Source of the DNA: Pagrus major
Taxonomy: Eukaryota > Chordata > Actinopteri > Spariformes > Sparidae
Reading direction: 5' to 3'
NCBI RefSeq assembly: GCF_040436345.1
Contig: NC_133230.1
Location: forward strand, 12,224,197-12,288,196
DNA length: 64,000 nt
Shown here: positions 61,001-64,000 of the stretch, one piece after another
Layout: each line of letters begins with the position of its first letter
Numbering within the stretch: position 1 is the first letter of the stretch
Position numbers and translations under genes: made by a program
Notes under the pieces: generated by a model
The model's input: only the letters and a program-made list of their open reading frames with translations
The model's database searches: none
What the model was told of the DNA's origin: nothing

Positions 61001-62192
61001 GAATCACCAGCAGCCAGTAACTCTTTATCGTTGTTTGTGTCTTTTGTTTACACACTGTTAGGACTTGCCAACAAGGTACATTAATAGCTACACTGTTTCT
61101 TGCTATGCAACTCCCACATCTGATTGCATAATAATTCAACTCTCAACCTAGTGCTAACGTGGGCTGGTTTGGAAAAAGGTTTGCTCGCTCTCTGGTGCAG
61201 AACAGGCATCTTTGCCAACAACTGCTTCCTGTGTCAGTGGAAAAGCTTCATCAGTGAAGCTTTAAAGCATCAGGATCACTGCTGCTCTGTAGCTGACCCA
61301 GCAGTCTGACCGCAATAGTGAAGTCAGTCAGTCAGTTCACCACATGGCCCGATTAACTGTCACATGTATATTATTACAGACAGCAAGAGAGAGAGAGACA
61401 GAATTACAGAGGCACCTCCCTTGCAATCTGTGTTAAAAAGTGATGTAATTAGACATCACAATCCAAGAAAAGCTACTTAAATGCAGAGCCAATTGTGGTA
61501 AATACGTGTGTGGTTGGCTATTAACTACAAATAGTCATTTACACAATGTAAACAGTCAAAAAACAACCTACAACTTAGTCTAAAAGTACCTGCTCATGCG
61601 ACTACTTCACTTCCTGTCCAATCCTGACCCTGAGGGCTTTATTAGCTCATCCTCGTCCAGTCTGAAAAATGAACAAGCTTCGTGAATGATGACTACAGGA
61701 CACAACATCACATTCATAACATGTGACGAACTTAAGACAGATAAGCGATCATGTGACTTTAACTTAAATGCCAGGGGGGGACTGAGCTGTCTGGTGCTCA
61801 ACATATATCTGTCACTAAGGCTCACTAAGAGGTTACAGAGGTTGTTGTGTGGGACTAATAAAGCCAGATTAAACATTAGACGGATTTTTAGCTCCGTGGA
61901 TGACAATAAAAAGCAAACCAAGCAGCTGTCATGAGGAGAAACTGCGAAGGAGCTGTCAACAGCAGTGCTAGCAACACAAGCTAATAGCCACACACACATA
62001 CACACACACGGACCCCGGGAGCAAGCGGGGCAGCGAAATGTCAACATTTTTACATAAAGGGTTGTTTCTTCAGTGTGCGAGCGAAGAAGCAGCCCAGGTA
62101 GCCCCTCCGTACCTGGGAAGTCTGGCTGAGTTGTAATGCGGGGTCCTCCTCGAGTTCTTCCGCACCGGATTTAACGGGATGCTGTCAGCCAT
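20475..62192 (-). CDS. atp9b: ATP9B, class-2 P4-ATPase (whole gene, 30 coding exons)
   Basis: The complete gene was assembled by eye from 30 exons totalling 3402 nt, giving 1133 residues plus a stop (human ATP9B is about 1147). Every junction is GT-AG and the reading frame holds throughout. ATP9 proteins are P4-type ATPases of the trans-Golgi network and endosomes; unlike most P4-ATPases they do not need a CDC50 partner. Landmarks are: acidic cytosolic N-terminus with [14 protein letters not shown] (exon 2); TM1-2 (exons 4-5); A-domain DGET at about residues 257-260; TM3-4 with PISL in exons 12-13; phosphorylation motif DKTGTLT with Asp455; TGDK at about 752-755; GDGGNDV at about 859-865; and the C-terminal membrane helices in exons 24-30. 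The N-terminus and the nfatc1 neighbour make it ATP9B rather than ATP9A. No catalytic residue is missing and no frameshift was found. Confidence 0.96.
20925..20957 (-). CDS. atp9b: atp9b coding exon 29 (33-nt microexon)
   Basis: 33 nt encoding [10 protein letters not shown] between exons 28 and 30. Flanked by CAG acceptor (20958-20960) and GTAGGT donor. The peptide matches human [12 protein letters not shown], which makes this tiny exon secure. Confidence 0.93.
21303..21510 (-). repeat. Interspersed repeat (GGTTGGACAAAA family)
   Basis: Carries TTGGTTGGTTGGACAAAACA and an AATTAATCATTT start, as in the copies at 28556, 33411 and 46361. Degenerate. Confidence 0.5.
21969..22172 (-). CDS. atp9b: atp9b coding exon 28
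   Basis: 204 nt, residues 1010-1077 plus one base. [40 protein letters not shown] and [20 protein letters not shown] form late membrane helices, followed by AFLNEYFG. Confidence 0.96.
23062..23119 (-). CDS. atp9b: atp9b coding exon 27
   Basis: 58 nt, residues 991-1009 plus one base: [19 protein letters not shown], the start of TM7. Confidence 0.95.
23250..23358 (-). CDS. atp9b: atp9b coding exon 26
   Basis: 109 nt, residues 954-990: [20 protein letters not shown] then [16 protein letters not shown]. Near-identical to human. Confidence 0.96.
23535..23599 (-). CDS. atp9b: atp9b coding exon 25
   Basis: 65 nt, residues 933-953 plus two bases: [20 protein letters not shown] then V, part of the TM5/TM6 region. 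The donor is GTGGGT, joined in phase 2. Confidence 0.94.
23868..24023 (-). CDS. atp9b: atp9b coding exon 24
   Basis: 156 nt, residues 881-932: [40 protein letters not shown] and [12 protein letters not shown], leading into TM5. Confidence 0.96.
24571..24635 (-). CDS. atp9b: atp9b coding exon 23 (GDGGNDV motif)
   Basis: 65 nt, residues 859-880: [20 protein letters not shown] then GK. The GDGxND motif coordinates Mg2+ in the P domain and is intact. Confidence 0.96.
25020..25164 (-). CDS. atp9b: atp9b coding exon 22
   Basis: 145 nt, residues 811-858 plus one base: [40 protein letters not shown] and [18 protein letters not shown] is a strongly conserved P4 motif. Confidence 0.96.
25694..25783 (-). 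CDS. atp9b: atp9b coding exon 21
   Basis: 90 nt, residues 781-810: [20 protein letters not shown] then [10 protein letters not shown]. Phase 0 at both ends. Confidence 0.94.
25903..26001 (-). CDS. atp9b: atp9b coding exon 20 (TGDK motif)
   Basis: 99 nt, residues 748-780: [20 protein letters not shown] then [17 protein letters not shown] (about 752-755) is the P-domain hinge motif. Confidence 0.96.
26130..26300 (-). CDS. atp9b: atp9b coding exon 19
   Basis: 171 nt, residues 691-747: [40 protein letters not shown] and [13 protein letters not shown], spanning the return from nucleotide domain to phosphorylation domain. Confidence 0.96.
26473..26556 (-). CDS. atp9b: atp9b coding exon 18
   Basis: 84 nt, residues 663-690: [20 protein letters not shown] then [15 protein letters not shown] is a conserved P4 nucleotide-domain motif. 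Confidence 0.95.
27711..27803 (-). CDS. atp9b: atp9b coding exon 17
   Basis: 93 nt, residues 632-662: [20 protein letters not shown] then [11 protein letters not shown]. The [10 protein letters not shown] segment contains the conserved KGAD nucleotide-binding Lys. Confidence 0.95.
28124..28285 (-). CDS. atp9b: atp9b coding exon 16
   Basis: 162 nt, residues 578-631: [39 protein letters not shown] and [12 protein letters not shown], the nucleotide-binding domain. The donor is a weak GTGTGG; phase matching to exon 17 fixes it. Confidence 0.94.
28286..32125 (-). other. atp9b: atp9b intron 15
   Basis: 3.8 kb. It contains an interspersed repeat copy at 28556-28712, a purine-rich GAGA stretch near 30640-30700 and a repeat-free candidate element at 30240-30620. 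Confidence 0.75.
28556..28712 (-). repeat. Interspersed repeat (GGTTGGACAAAA family)
   Basis: GACTGTTGGTTGGACAAAAC and TAATCAGCAGATTATTA match the family in reverse orientation to 33411-33840. Confidence 0.55.
32126..32371 (-). CDS. atp9b: atp9b coding exon 15
   Basis: 246 nt, residues 496-577. It opens with a polar, variable linker ([12 protein letters not shown]), then [31 protein letters not shown] and the nucleotide-domain motif [11 protein letters not shown]. The two bases after the exon make a GTAAAT donor. Confidence 0.95.
33411..33840 (+). repeat. Interspersed repeat (GGTTGGACAAAA family), near full length
   Basis: Starts GAGCTGCGACTAATGATTAT, contains TGTCCAACCAACAGTCTAAA and CCCAAAGACTCTTCATTTA, and ends near ATTAAACTAATGAAG. 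A very common percomorph repeat by my recollection. Confidence 0.65.
33980..34068 (+). repeat. GT dinucleotide microsatellite
   Basis: About 89 bp of GT repeats interrupted only by GAAT and GAGT words in the first half; the last 50 bp are pure. Likely highly polymorphic. Confidence 0.95.
34970..35082 (-). CDS. atp9b: atp9b coding exon 14
   Basis: 113 nt, residues 458-495. It completes the phosphorylation motif ([20 protein letters not shown]) and then encodes [18 protein letters not shown], the start of the cytosolic loop. Confidence 0.95.
36446..36679. mobile_element. Short TTAA-flanked inverted-repeat MITE in atp9b intron 13
   Basis: The arm GGGTCTTTTGATGTGGGGTT plus GTATGAGG at about 36469-36496 recurs as its exact complement at about 36636-36663. 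TTAA occurs at both ends (36446-36449 and 36676-36679). About 234 bp. Confidence 0.75.
36734..36876 (-). CDS. atp9b: atp9b coding exon 13 (phosphorylation Asp)
   Basis: 143 nt, residues 410-457 plus one base. It encodes [20 protein letters not shown] and ends [10 protein letters not shown]. The phosphorylated aspartate is about residue 455. The intron splits the Gly codon inside DKTGTLT. Confidence 0.96.
37505..37665 (-). CDS. atp9b: atp9b coding exon 12 (TM3-TM4)
   Basis: 161 nt, residues 357-409 plus two bases. [20 protein letters not shown] forms TM3, and [14 protein letters not shown] forms TM4 with the P4-type PISL motif completed across the intron. Confidence 0.96.
37712..37935 (+). 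repeat. Interspersed repeat (CGATATAT family)
   Basis: Shares a perfect run of about 46 bp with 52199-52512, including CACTGTAATGCAGCCTTTAA. Ends CATATTGCCTAGCCC. Confidence 0.65.
40228..40665 (-). repeat. Interspersed repeat (CGATATAT family), longest copy
   Basis: Begins CTAGGGATGAGCAATAAATA and carries GTTGTCTTTTACTGGTTTTA, the complement of a block at 37712 and 52199. Continues through TCGCAATATAGC. Confidence 0.65.
41050..41265 (-). repeat. Interspersed repeat (GGTTGGACAAAA family), degenerate
   Basis: Contains GTCAATCAACAGAAAAGGAA, CGATTAATTGTCCTTTTCAA, CAGCTTCTAAACTGTGA and ATATCTTTGTG in the family order. Confidence 0.5.
41567..41643 (-). CDS. atp9b: atp9b coding exon 11
   Basis: 77 nt, residues 331-356: [19 protein letters not shown] then TSYAKNK. 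The TGKET segment is typical of P4-ATPases just before TM3. Confidence 0.95.
41644..43599 (-). other. atp9b: atp9b intron 10
   Basis: 1.96 kb. It contains a CA run at 41708-41726, a homeobox-word-rich candidate element at 41840-42020, and an interspersed repeat at 42735-42935 shared with 55570-55755. Confidence 0.7.
42735..42935 (+). repeat. Interspersed repeat shared with 55570-55755
   Basis: Shares TCAGTTCTGAATATTTGAAA, GAGTTGACACATACACC and GGAAGTAAATTAA in the same order with 55570-55755. I do not recognise the family. Confidence 0.5.
43600..43675 (-). CDS. atp9b: atp9b coding exon 10
   Basis: 76 nt, residues 306-330 plus one base: [20 protein letters not shown] then TVVAS. Donor GTAAGT. 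Confidence 0.94.
43676..46029 (-). other. atp9b: atp9b intron 9
   Basis: 2.35 kb of mostly AT-rich sequence with an A-run near 45760-45785. No exon or clear repeat was recognised. Confidence 0.7.
46030..46110 (-). CDS. atp9b: atp9b coding exon 9
   Basis: 81 nt, residues 279-305: [19 protein letters not shown] and SFEGNFTR. Closely matches the human actuator-domain segment. Confidence 0.95.
46111..48015 (-). other. atp9b: atp9b intron 8
   Basis: 1.9 kb, with a TTTATTATT-rich run near 46194-46240 and a copy of the common interspersed repeat at 46361-46697. No exon-like stretch. Confidence 0.75.
46361..46697 (+). repeat. Interspersed repeat (GGTTGGACAAAA family)
   Basis: TTTTCATTATCGATTAATCT, TTTTGTCCAACCAACAGTCC and a CAACTAATTTTCTTTCAAT end. 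Same orientation as 33411-33840. Confidence 0.65.
48016..48110 (-). CDS. atp9b: atp9b coding exon 8 (DGET motif)
   Basis: 95 nt, residues 247-278. It contains [23 protein letters not shown] (about 257-260) is the conserved P4 actuator motif that drives dephosphorylation. Confidence 0.96.
48111..49659 (-). other. atp9b: atp9b intron 7
   Basis: 1.5 kb. The part 49230-49400 contains an octamer-like ATTTGCAT word and TTGATTAATTGG and looks repeat-free. A short imperfect GT run is at about 49130-49182. Nothing else was seen. Confidence 0.65.
49660..49711 (-). CDS. atp9b: atp9b coding exon 7
   Basis: 52 nt encoding [17 protein letters not shown], residues 230-246, of the actuator domain. It joins exon 8 in phase 1. 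Confidence 0.94.
49712..51019 (-). other. atp9b: atp9b intron 6
   Basis: 1.3 kb, containing the terminal-inverted-repeat element at 50501-50925. The rest is AT-rich with no feature seen. Confidence 0.8.
50501..50925. mobile_element. Inverted-repeat MITE in atp9b intron 6
   Basis: Ends are AAGGTGCAATATGTAA (50501-50516) and TTACACATTGCACCTT (50910-50925), inverted with a single mismatch. About 425 bp, no coding sequence. The same left end is seen at 3421-3437. Confidence 0.7.
51020..51078 (-). CDS. atp9b: atp9b coding exon 6
   Basis: 59 nt, residues 210-229, encoding [19 protein letters not shown] of the actuator domain. The acceptor is TTAG and the donor is GTAAAG. Confidence 0.95.
51759..51867 (-). 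CDS. atp9b: atp9b coding exon 5 (TM2)
   Basis: 109 nt, residues 174-209 plus one base. [20 protein letters not shown] completes TM2 and enters the actuator domain with [17 protein letters not shown]. The donor GTCAGT is slightly non-consensus. Confidence 0.95.
52199..52512 (+). repeat. Interspersed repeat (CGATATAT family)
   Basis: Begins AGGGCTGGGTGTTAATAGCG and ends ACGATATATAGTCTCATATC. Same orientation as 37712-37935, opposite to 40228-40665. Confidence 0.65.
52620..52733 (-). CDS. atp9b: atp9b coding exon 4 (TM1)
   Basis: 114 nt, residues 136-173. It begins [20 protein letters not shown], the first membrane helix, followed by [18 protein letters not shown] leading into the second. Phase 0 at both ends. 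Confidence 0.96.
52734..53704 (-). other. atp9b: atp9b intron 3
   Basis: 0.97 kb. It has no recognised repeat. The stretch 53090-53480 looks like a candidate conserved non-coding element by texture (see findings). Confidence 0.7.
53705..53855 (-). CDS. atp9b: atp9b coding exon 3
   Basis: 151 nt encoding about residues 85-135, including a Cys-rich start, a basic run ([10 protein letters not shown]), [17 protein letters not shown] and [11 protein letters not shown] just before TM1. The donor is GTGAGT. Confidence 0.95.
53893..54040 (-). repeat. Interspersed repeat (GGTTGGACAAAA family), fragment
   Basis: Begins CTAGAGATGAAATGACTAGT and carries TTCCAGCTTCTTTAATGTGA, the complement of a block in the copy at 60380-60632. 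Confidence 0.5.
55570..55755 (+). repeat. Interspersed repeat shared with 42735-42935
   Basis: AATTCTGAATATTTGAAATG, GCGAGTTGACAGTTACACC and GAAGTAAATTAA occur in the same order as in the other copy. An A-run (about 55563-55577) sits at its left end. Confidence 0.5.
55897..55914 (+). repeat. Short telomere-like run (TAACCC x3)
   Basis: Three perfect TAACCC units in atp9b intron 2. Too short to mean more than chance or a minor interstitial telomeric repeat. Confidence 0.6.
56335..56508 (-). CDS. atp9b: atp9b coding exon 2
   Basis: 174 nt encoding about residues 27-84. It contains the ATP9B-type acidic stretch [19 protein letters not shown] and then LPRARV. This matches the human ATP9B N-terminus closely and is absent from ATP9A, so it identifies the paralogue. 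Acceptor CAG at 56509-56511; donor GTAATA. Confidence 0.95.
59157..59198 (-). CDS. atp9b: Candidate 42-nt cassette microexon of atp9b (predicted)
   Basis: Within intron 1 a pyrimidine-rich tract ending in TTGCAG precedes 42 nt that are followed by GTATGT. In the phase required between exons 1 and 2 (phase 2) it reads [14 protein letters not shown] without a stop. Because 42 is a multiple of three, inclusion or skipping leaves the protein in frame. It would insert a basic, amphipathic 14-residue stretch before YSLEDE. I know of no homologous exon, so this is a prediction from splice signals and phase alone. Confidence 0.35.
60380..60632 (+). repeat. Interspersed repeat (GGTTGGACAAAA family), right half
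   Basis: Contains TATTCACATTTTAGAAGCTG and ends ATCGATTTATCGTTGCAGCT at about 60631. The left part is degenerate. Confidence 0.55.
62113..62192 (-). CDS. atp9b: atp9b coding exon 1
   Basis: The start is ATG at 62192 in a strong Kozak context (A at -3, G at +4). It encodes [16 protein letters not shown] and onward for 26 codons plus two bases. The donor is GTACGG. The human protein also starts MAD-IPL-PVR, which fixes the start. Confidence 0.93.
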
Positions 62193-63385
62193 CTTGGCTG
62201 GGCAGTACACATCCTGACGTCACGTTGAAAAAACGGTTGGGATTTATGCTGCATTCACTTGCGGCACAAAAATGTCGTATCTATGACACTCTCGACCAAC
62301 GAAGAAGAATTCTGATGCGAGGTTTGAGGTTAAAACGCACAGTGGGAGCATTATCCACTTTCTTTACGTACCTATTAGGTGATGAATTTGTAAACGCAAG
62401 ATTTTTTTTAAAAAAAGTGTCTTCTTCTTACCAAAAGTTTCGCATGGTTGGGTGTCACATAAGGGAGTTTGTGCTTTCCAGGAGTCGCGAAGGCAGCATA
62501 GGTGATCCGTTCAAGTCATCAGTGTGGTCAAGTAAAACGTAAAGTTTATGAGAAAGGGAGCGATAATGAGAAACAGGCATGTTAAAATTAAGAAGGGAGC
62601 AAACTTTCTCGTGTATAAAACCAATTTAGGACAGATAATGACTGATAAAGACCGTGAGAAAAAGCAAGTAAGTGAACCTTTGGGTGGAAACTGTTTTTTC
62701 CCCCCATTTTCTCATCAGTAAGTCAAAGCTGAACCATTCATTTTACTTTGTTTACTTTTTTTTTTTAAGTACAAGATCATATTCCAGATAAGTAGGCATA
62801 ACGAGCTTTTAATGGGTGTTTAGCCCTAAAATTATTCCCAGCAATTTCCAAGGAAGACTCCATTAATCTGAAAAACTTTCCCTGATGTGCTTCTGGTAAA
62901 TGATGAGGTGGTTTTTGAAAATGACCTGTCTGTGCTCATCATCTCACAGTGGAGATGGACTGCAAGATGTCATGTGTATCATAAAGTTTGGAAAGAGATC
63001 AAACACTGATGTATACAAAGGTGATTTATGCTTATGTGAACTGGAAACTAATGGCACAAAAAAAACCTCTGAACTTGAATATTAGTAGTATTCAGAAAAC
63101 GTGTTTTGGGATGTATTGCAGTTTGAGAAAGGTGCAGTTTTGCATTGCATTTTGTTCATGAGTGCACATCTGAAGTTGTTCGTTTTCAGAAAAAAAAAAG
63201 CTAAGTCACTTCCATAAGGCATACAGTCAAGATAAAGTTTGCACCAGAAGTTAAAGCCAAGATGAAGCTTAATGACCTGATAAAGCTCAAGCAGTGTGTG
63301 AAATAACACCAAGACAAGTGGGCACATTTCAGTGTTTAAACAGACAGAGGTAGTGAATTGAACATACAGACTGTTTGTTCTAGTT
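62193..63385 (-). promoter_or_regulatory. Intergenic spacer and atp9b 5' region
   Basis: About 1.2 kb separates the candidate poly(A) signal of the right-hand gene from the atp9b start codon. The part next to atp9b contains a palindromic CRE (62215-62222). The remainder is AT-rich with short A and T runs and no credible exon. No clear TATA box was seen, which would fit a CRE-type housekeeping promoter. Confidence 0.45.
62215..62222. promoter_or_regulatory. Palindromic CRE (TGACGTCA)
   Basis: A perfect full CRE palindrome lies 23 bp upstream of the atp9b ATG (62192). Full CREs bind CREB/ATF proteins and are typically functional close to transcription start sites. The position suggests it belongs to the atp9b core promoter or first exon. 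Confidence 0.5.
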
Positions 63386-63837
63386 TTTATTCGGTCCAAG
63401 TGTTGTTTAAGAATGACAATGTCTCACCAAAACATTGACAGTAGTTCACTGCAACTCGTAATTGTGTGTATTTATGAGGATGGTTTGTGCTTCGCACTAG
63501 CTATCAGCACTGGGCAGCTGTCCGGAGGAGATAGCAGACTCTTTGCATTATTGATTTGAAAACATATGTCCCCTTCTTCAGAGCAATCGTACCTCCAAGC
63601 ACCGTAGGGATTCTCAGGTACAAGTTGAACAACTTATTTAATGTATAGAAAAAGAAAACGTTCACAAATGACGGCAAAGTAAAATAGCAAAACGTGAATA
63701 CCCTACGATTCTCTGTCAATTGATAAAAAGTTCTTTTTTAAGTCTATATATAATACATAAGAACAAACAAGGTGTTTTACAAATATTTTAACGTCCATAA
63801 TAGATTGCATAAGTTTCAAGTCACCACTCAGCTTTTT
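63386..63837 (-). other. Probable 3' UTR of the right-edge gene
   Basis: This AT-rich stretch follows the TGA at 63838-63840. A canonical AATAAA lies on the minus strand at 63386-63391 (TTTATT on plus), about 450 nt after the stop, and would be a suitable poly(A) signal. No open frame of interest is seen. Confidence 0.45.
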
Positions 63838-64000
63838 TCAATTGATTCCAATTTCTTTGCTGTCATCAATCAGCATAGAAAAATGTCTATTATTTCCCAG
63901 GTCCATGCCCGTCTTGGTTCGACTGGTGATGGGACTTCCCGCGGTGCTCACTCTGTCCATGCCTGCAGTCAGAGGGTGGAGCTGAGAGATGCCTCTGTTC
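63838..64000 (-). CDS. 3' end of a gene, probably sall3 (partial)
   Basis: On the minus strand a frame is open from the window edge to a TGA at 63838-63840 and gives 53 residues. It contains GMDRVSTAGSPITSR and ends in RHFSMLIDDSKEIGIN. The peptide is polar and Ser/Thr-rich with no recognisable domain in the visible part, as expected for the tail of a Spalt-like zinc-finger protein. The ending (His-Phe, then a Leu/Ile-Asp-Asp stretch, then Lys-x-Ile) loosely resembles the His-Phe-Leu-Glu-Glu-Asn-Lys-Ile ending I associate with SALL proteins. The main support is position: in other vertebrates SALL3 lies immediately upstream of ATP9B in the same orientation. That this is real coding sequence is fairly secure because the peptide is well formed and a UTR-like AT-rich stretch follows. 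The identity as sall3 is inference. The zinc fingers must lie to the right of the window. Confidence 0.6.
   Translation of the reverse strand, partial: NRGISQLHPLTAGMDRVSTAGSPITSRTKTGMDLGNNRHFSMLIDDSKEIGIN

Larger units (their letters stand above)
56509..62112 (-). other. atp9b: atp9b intron 1
   Basis: The longest intron (5.6 kb). It holds the candidate microexon 59157-59198, a copy of a common interspersed fish repeat near 60380-60632, and a CA-type run near 61987-62008. Apart from the candidate microexon I see no exon. Confidence 0.8.

Noticed and set aside
61607..62047. 146-codon minus-strand frame next to atp9b exon 1
   Set aside because: It lies wholly inside intron 1, low-complexity and Ser/Leu/Cys-rich, without splice-compatible phase or recognisable domain.
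1..64000. CRISPR array, prokaryotic operon, provirus or other non-vertebrate system
   Set aside because: No evenly spaced identical repeats with unique spacers, no clustered same-strand bacterial genes, and no retroviral or viral coding frames were seen.

Overview
This window is vertebrate genomic DNA, almost certainly from a spiny-rayed (percomorph) teleost fish. The evidence is multi-exon GT-AG genes encoding clear vertebrate proteins, introns mostly of 0.1-5 kb, and a dense scatter of short inverted-repeat elements and interspersed repeats of the kind seen in such fish. There is no prokaryotic gene organisation, CRISPR array, operon or viral genome. The species cannot be named from the sequence.

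Three genes lie on the minus strand, head to tail. (1) At the right edge (63838-64000) is the last 53 codons of a gene whose position and C-terminal shape suggest sall3. (2) From 62192 down to 20475 is a complete 30-exon atp9b gene, a class-2 P4-ATPase of the trans-Golgi/endosomal system. I traced every splice junction. The predicted protein has 1133 residues and all P-type catalytic motifs are intact. (3) From 6665 to 3777 are the first three coding exons of nfatc1: the alpha-type start, the calcineurin-regulated domain and the start of the Rel DNA-binding domain. The rest of nfatc1 lies beyond the left edge. The order sall3-atp9b-nfatc1, all in one orientation, matches human 18q23. It also parallels the SALL4/ATP9A/NFATC2 neighbourhood on human 20q13, so this is an old duplicated block.

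Layout: 1-3776, nfatc1 intron 3; 3777-6665, nfatc1 exons 3-1; about 6.65-7.1 kb, GC-rich nfatc1 5' region with CRE-like half-sites; 7.31-8.56 kb, a TA-flanked inverted-repeat element with a palindromic AT-rich interior; 8.6-19.9 kb, intergenic DNA with several TTAA-ended repeats; 19.9-62.2 kb, atp9b with its 3' UTR; 62.2-63.4 kb, the atp9b promoter with a perfect CRE just upstream of the start codon; 63.4-64 kb, the 3' end of the right-hand gene.

The three genes are not a pathway: a developmental zinc-finger factor (probable), a lipid-transporter-like P4-ATPase and a calcium-responsive transcription factor. The block arrangement makes it plausible that atp9b introns carry regulatory DNA for its neighbours. 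Several intronic stretches look like candidates, but this rests on pattern recognition only. The most specific new prediction is a 42-nt, frame-preserving candidate cassette microexon in atp9b intron 1 (59157-59198). I found no evidence of a wholly novel biological system.
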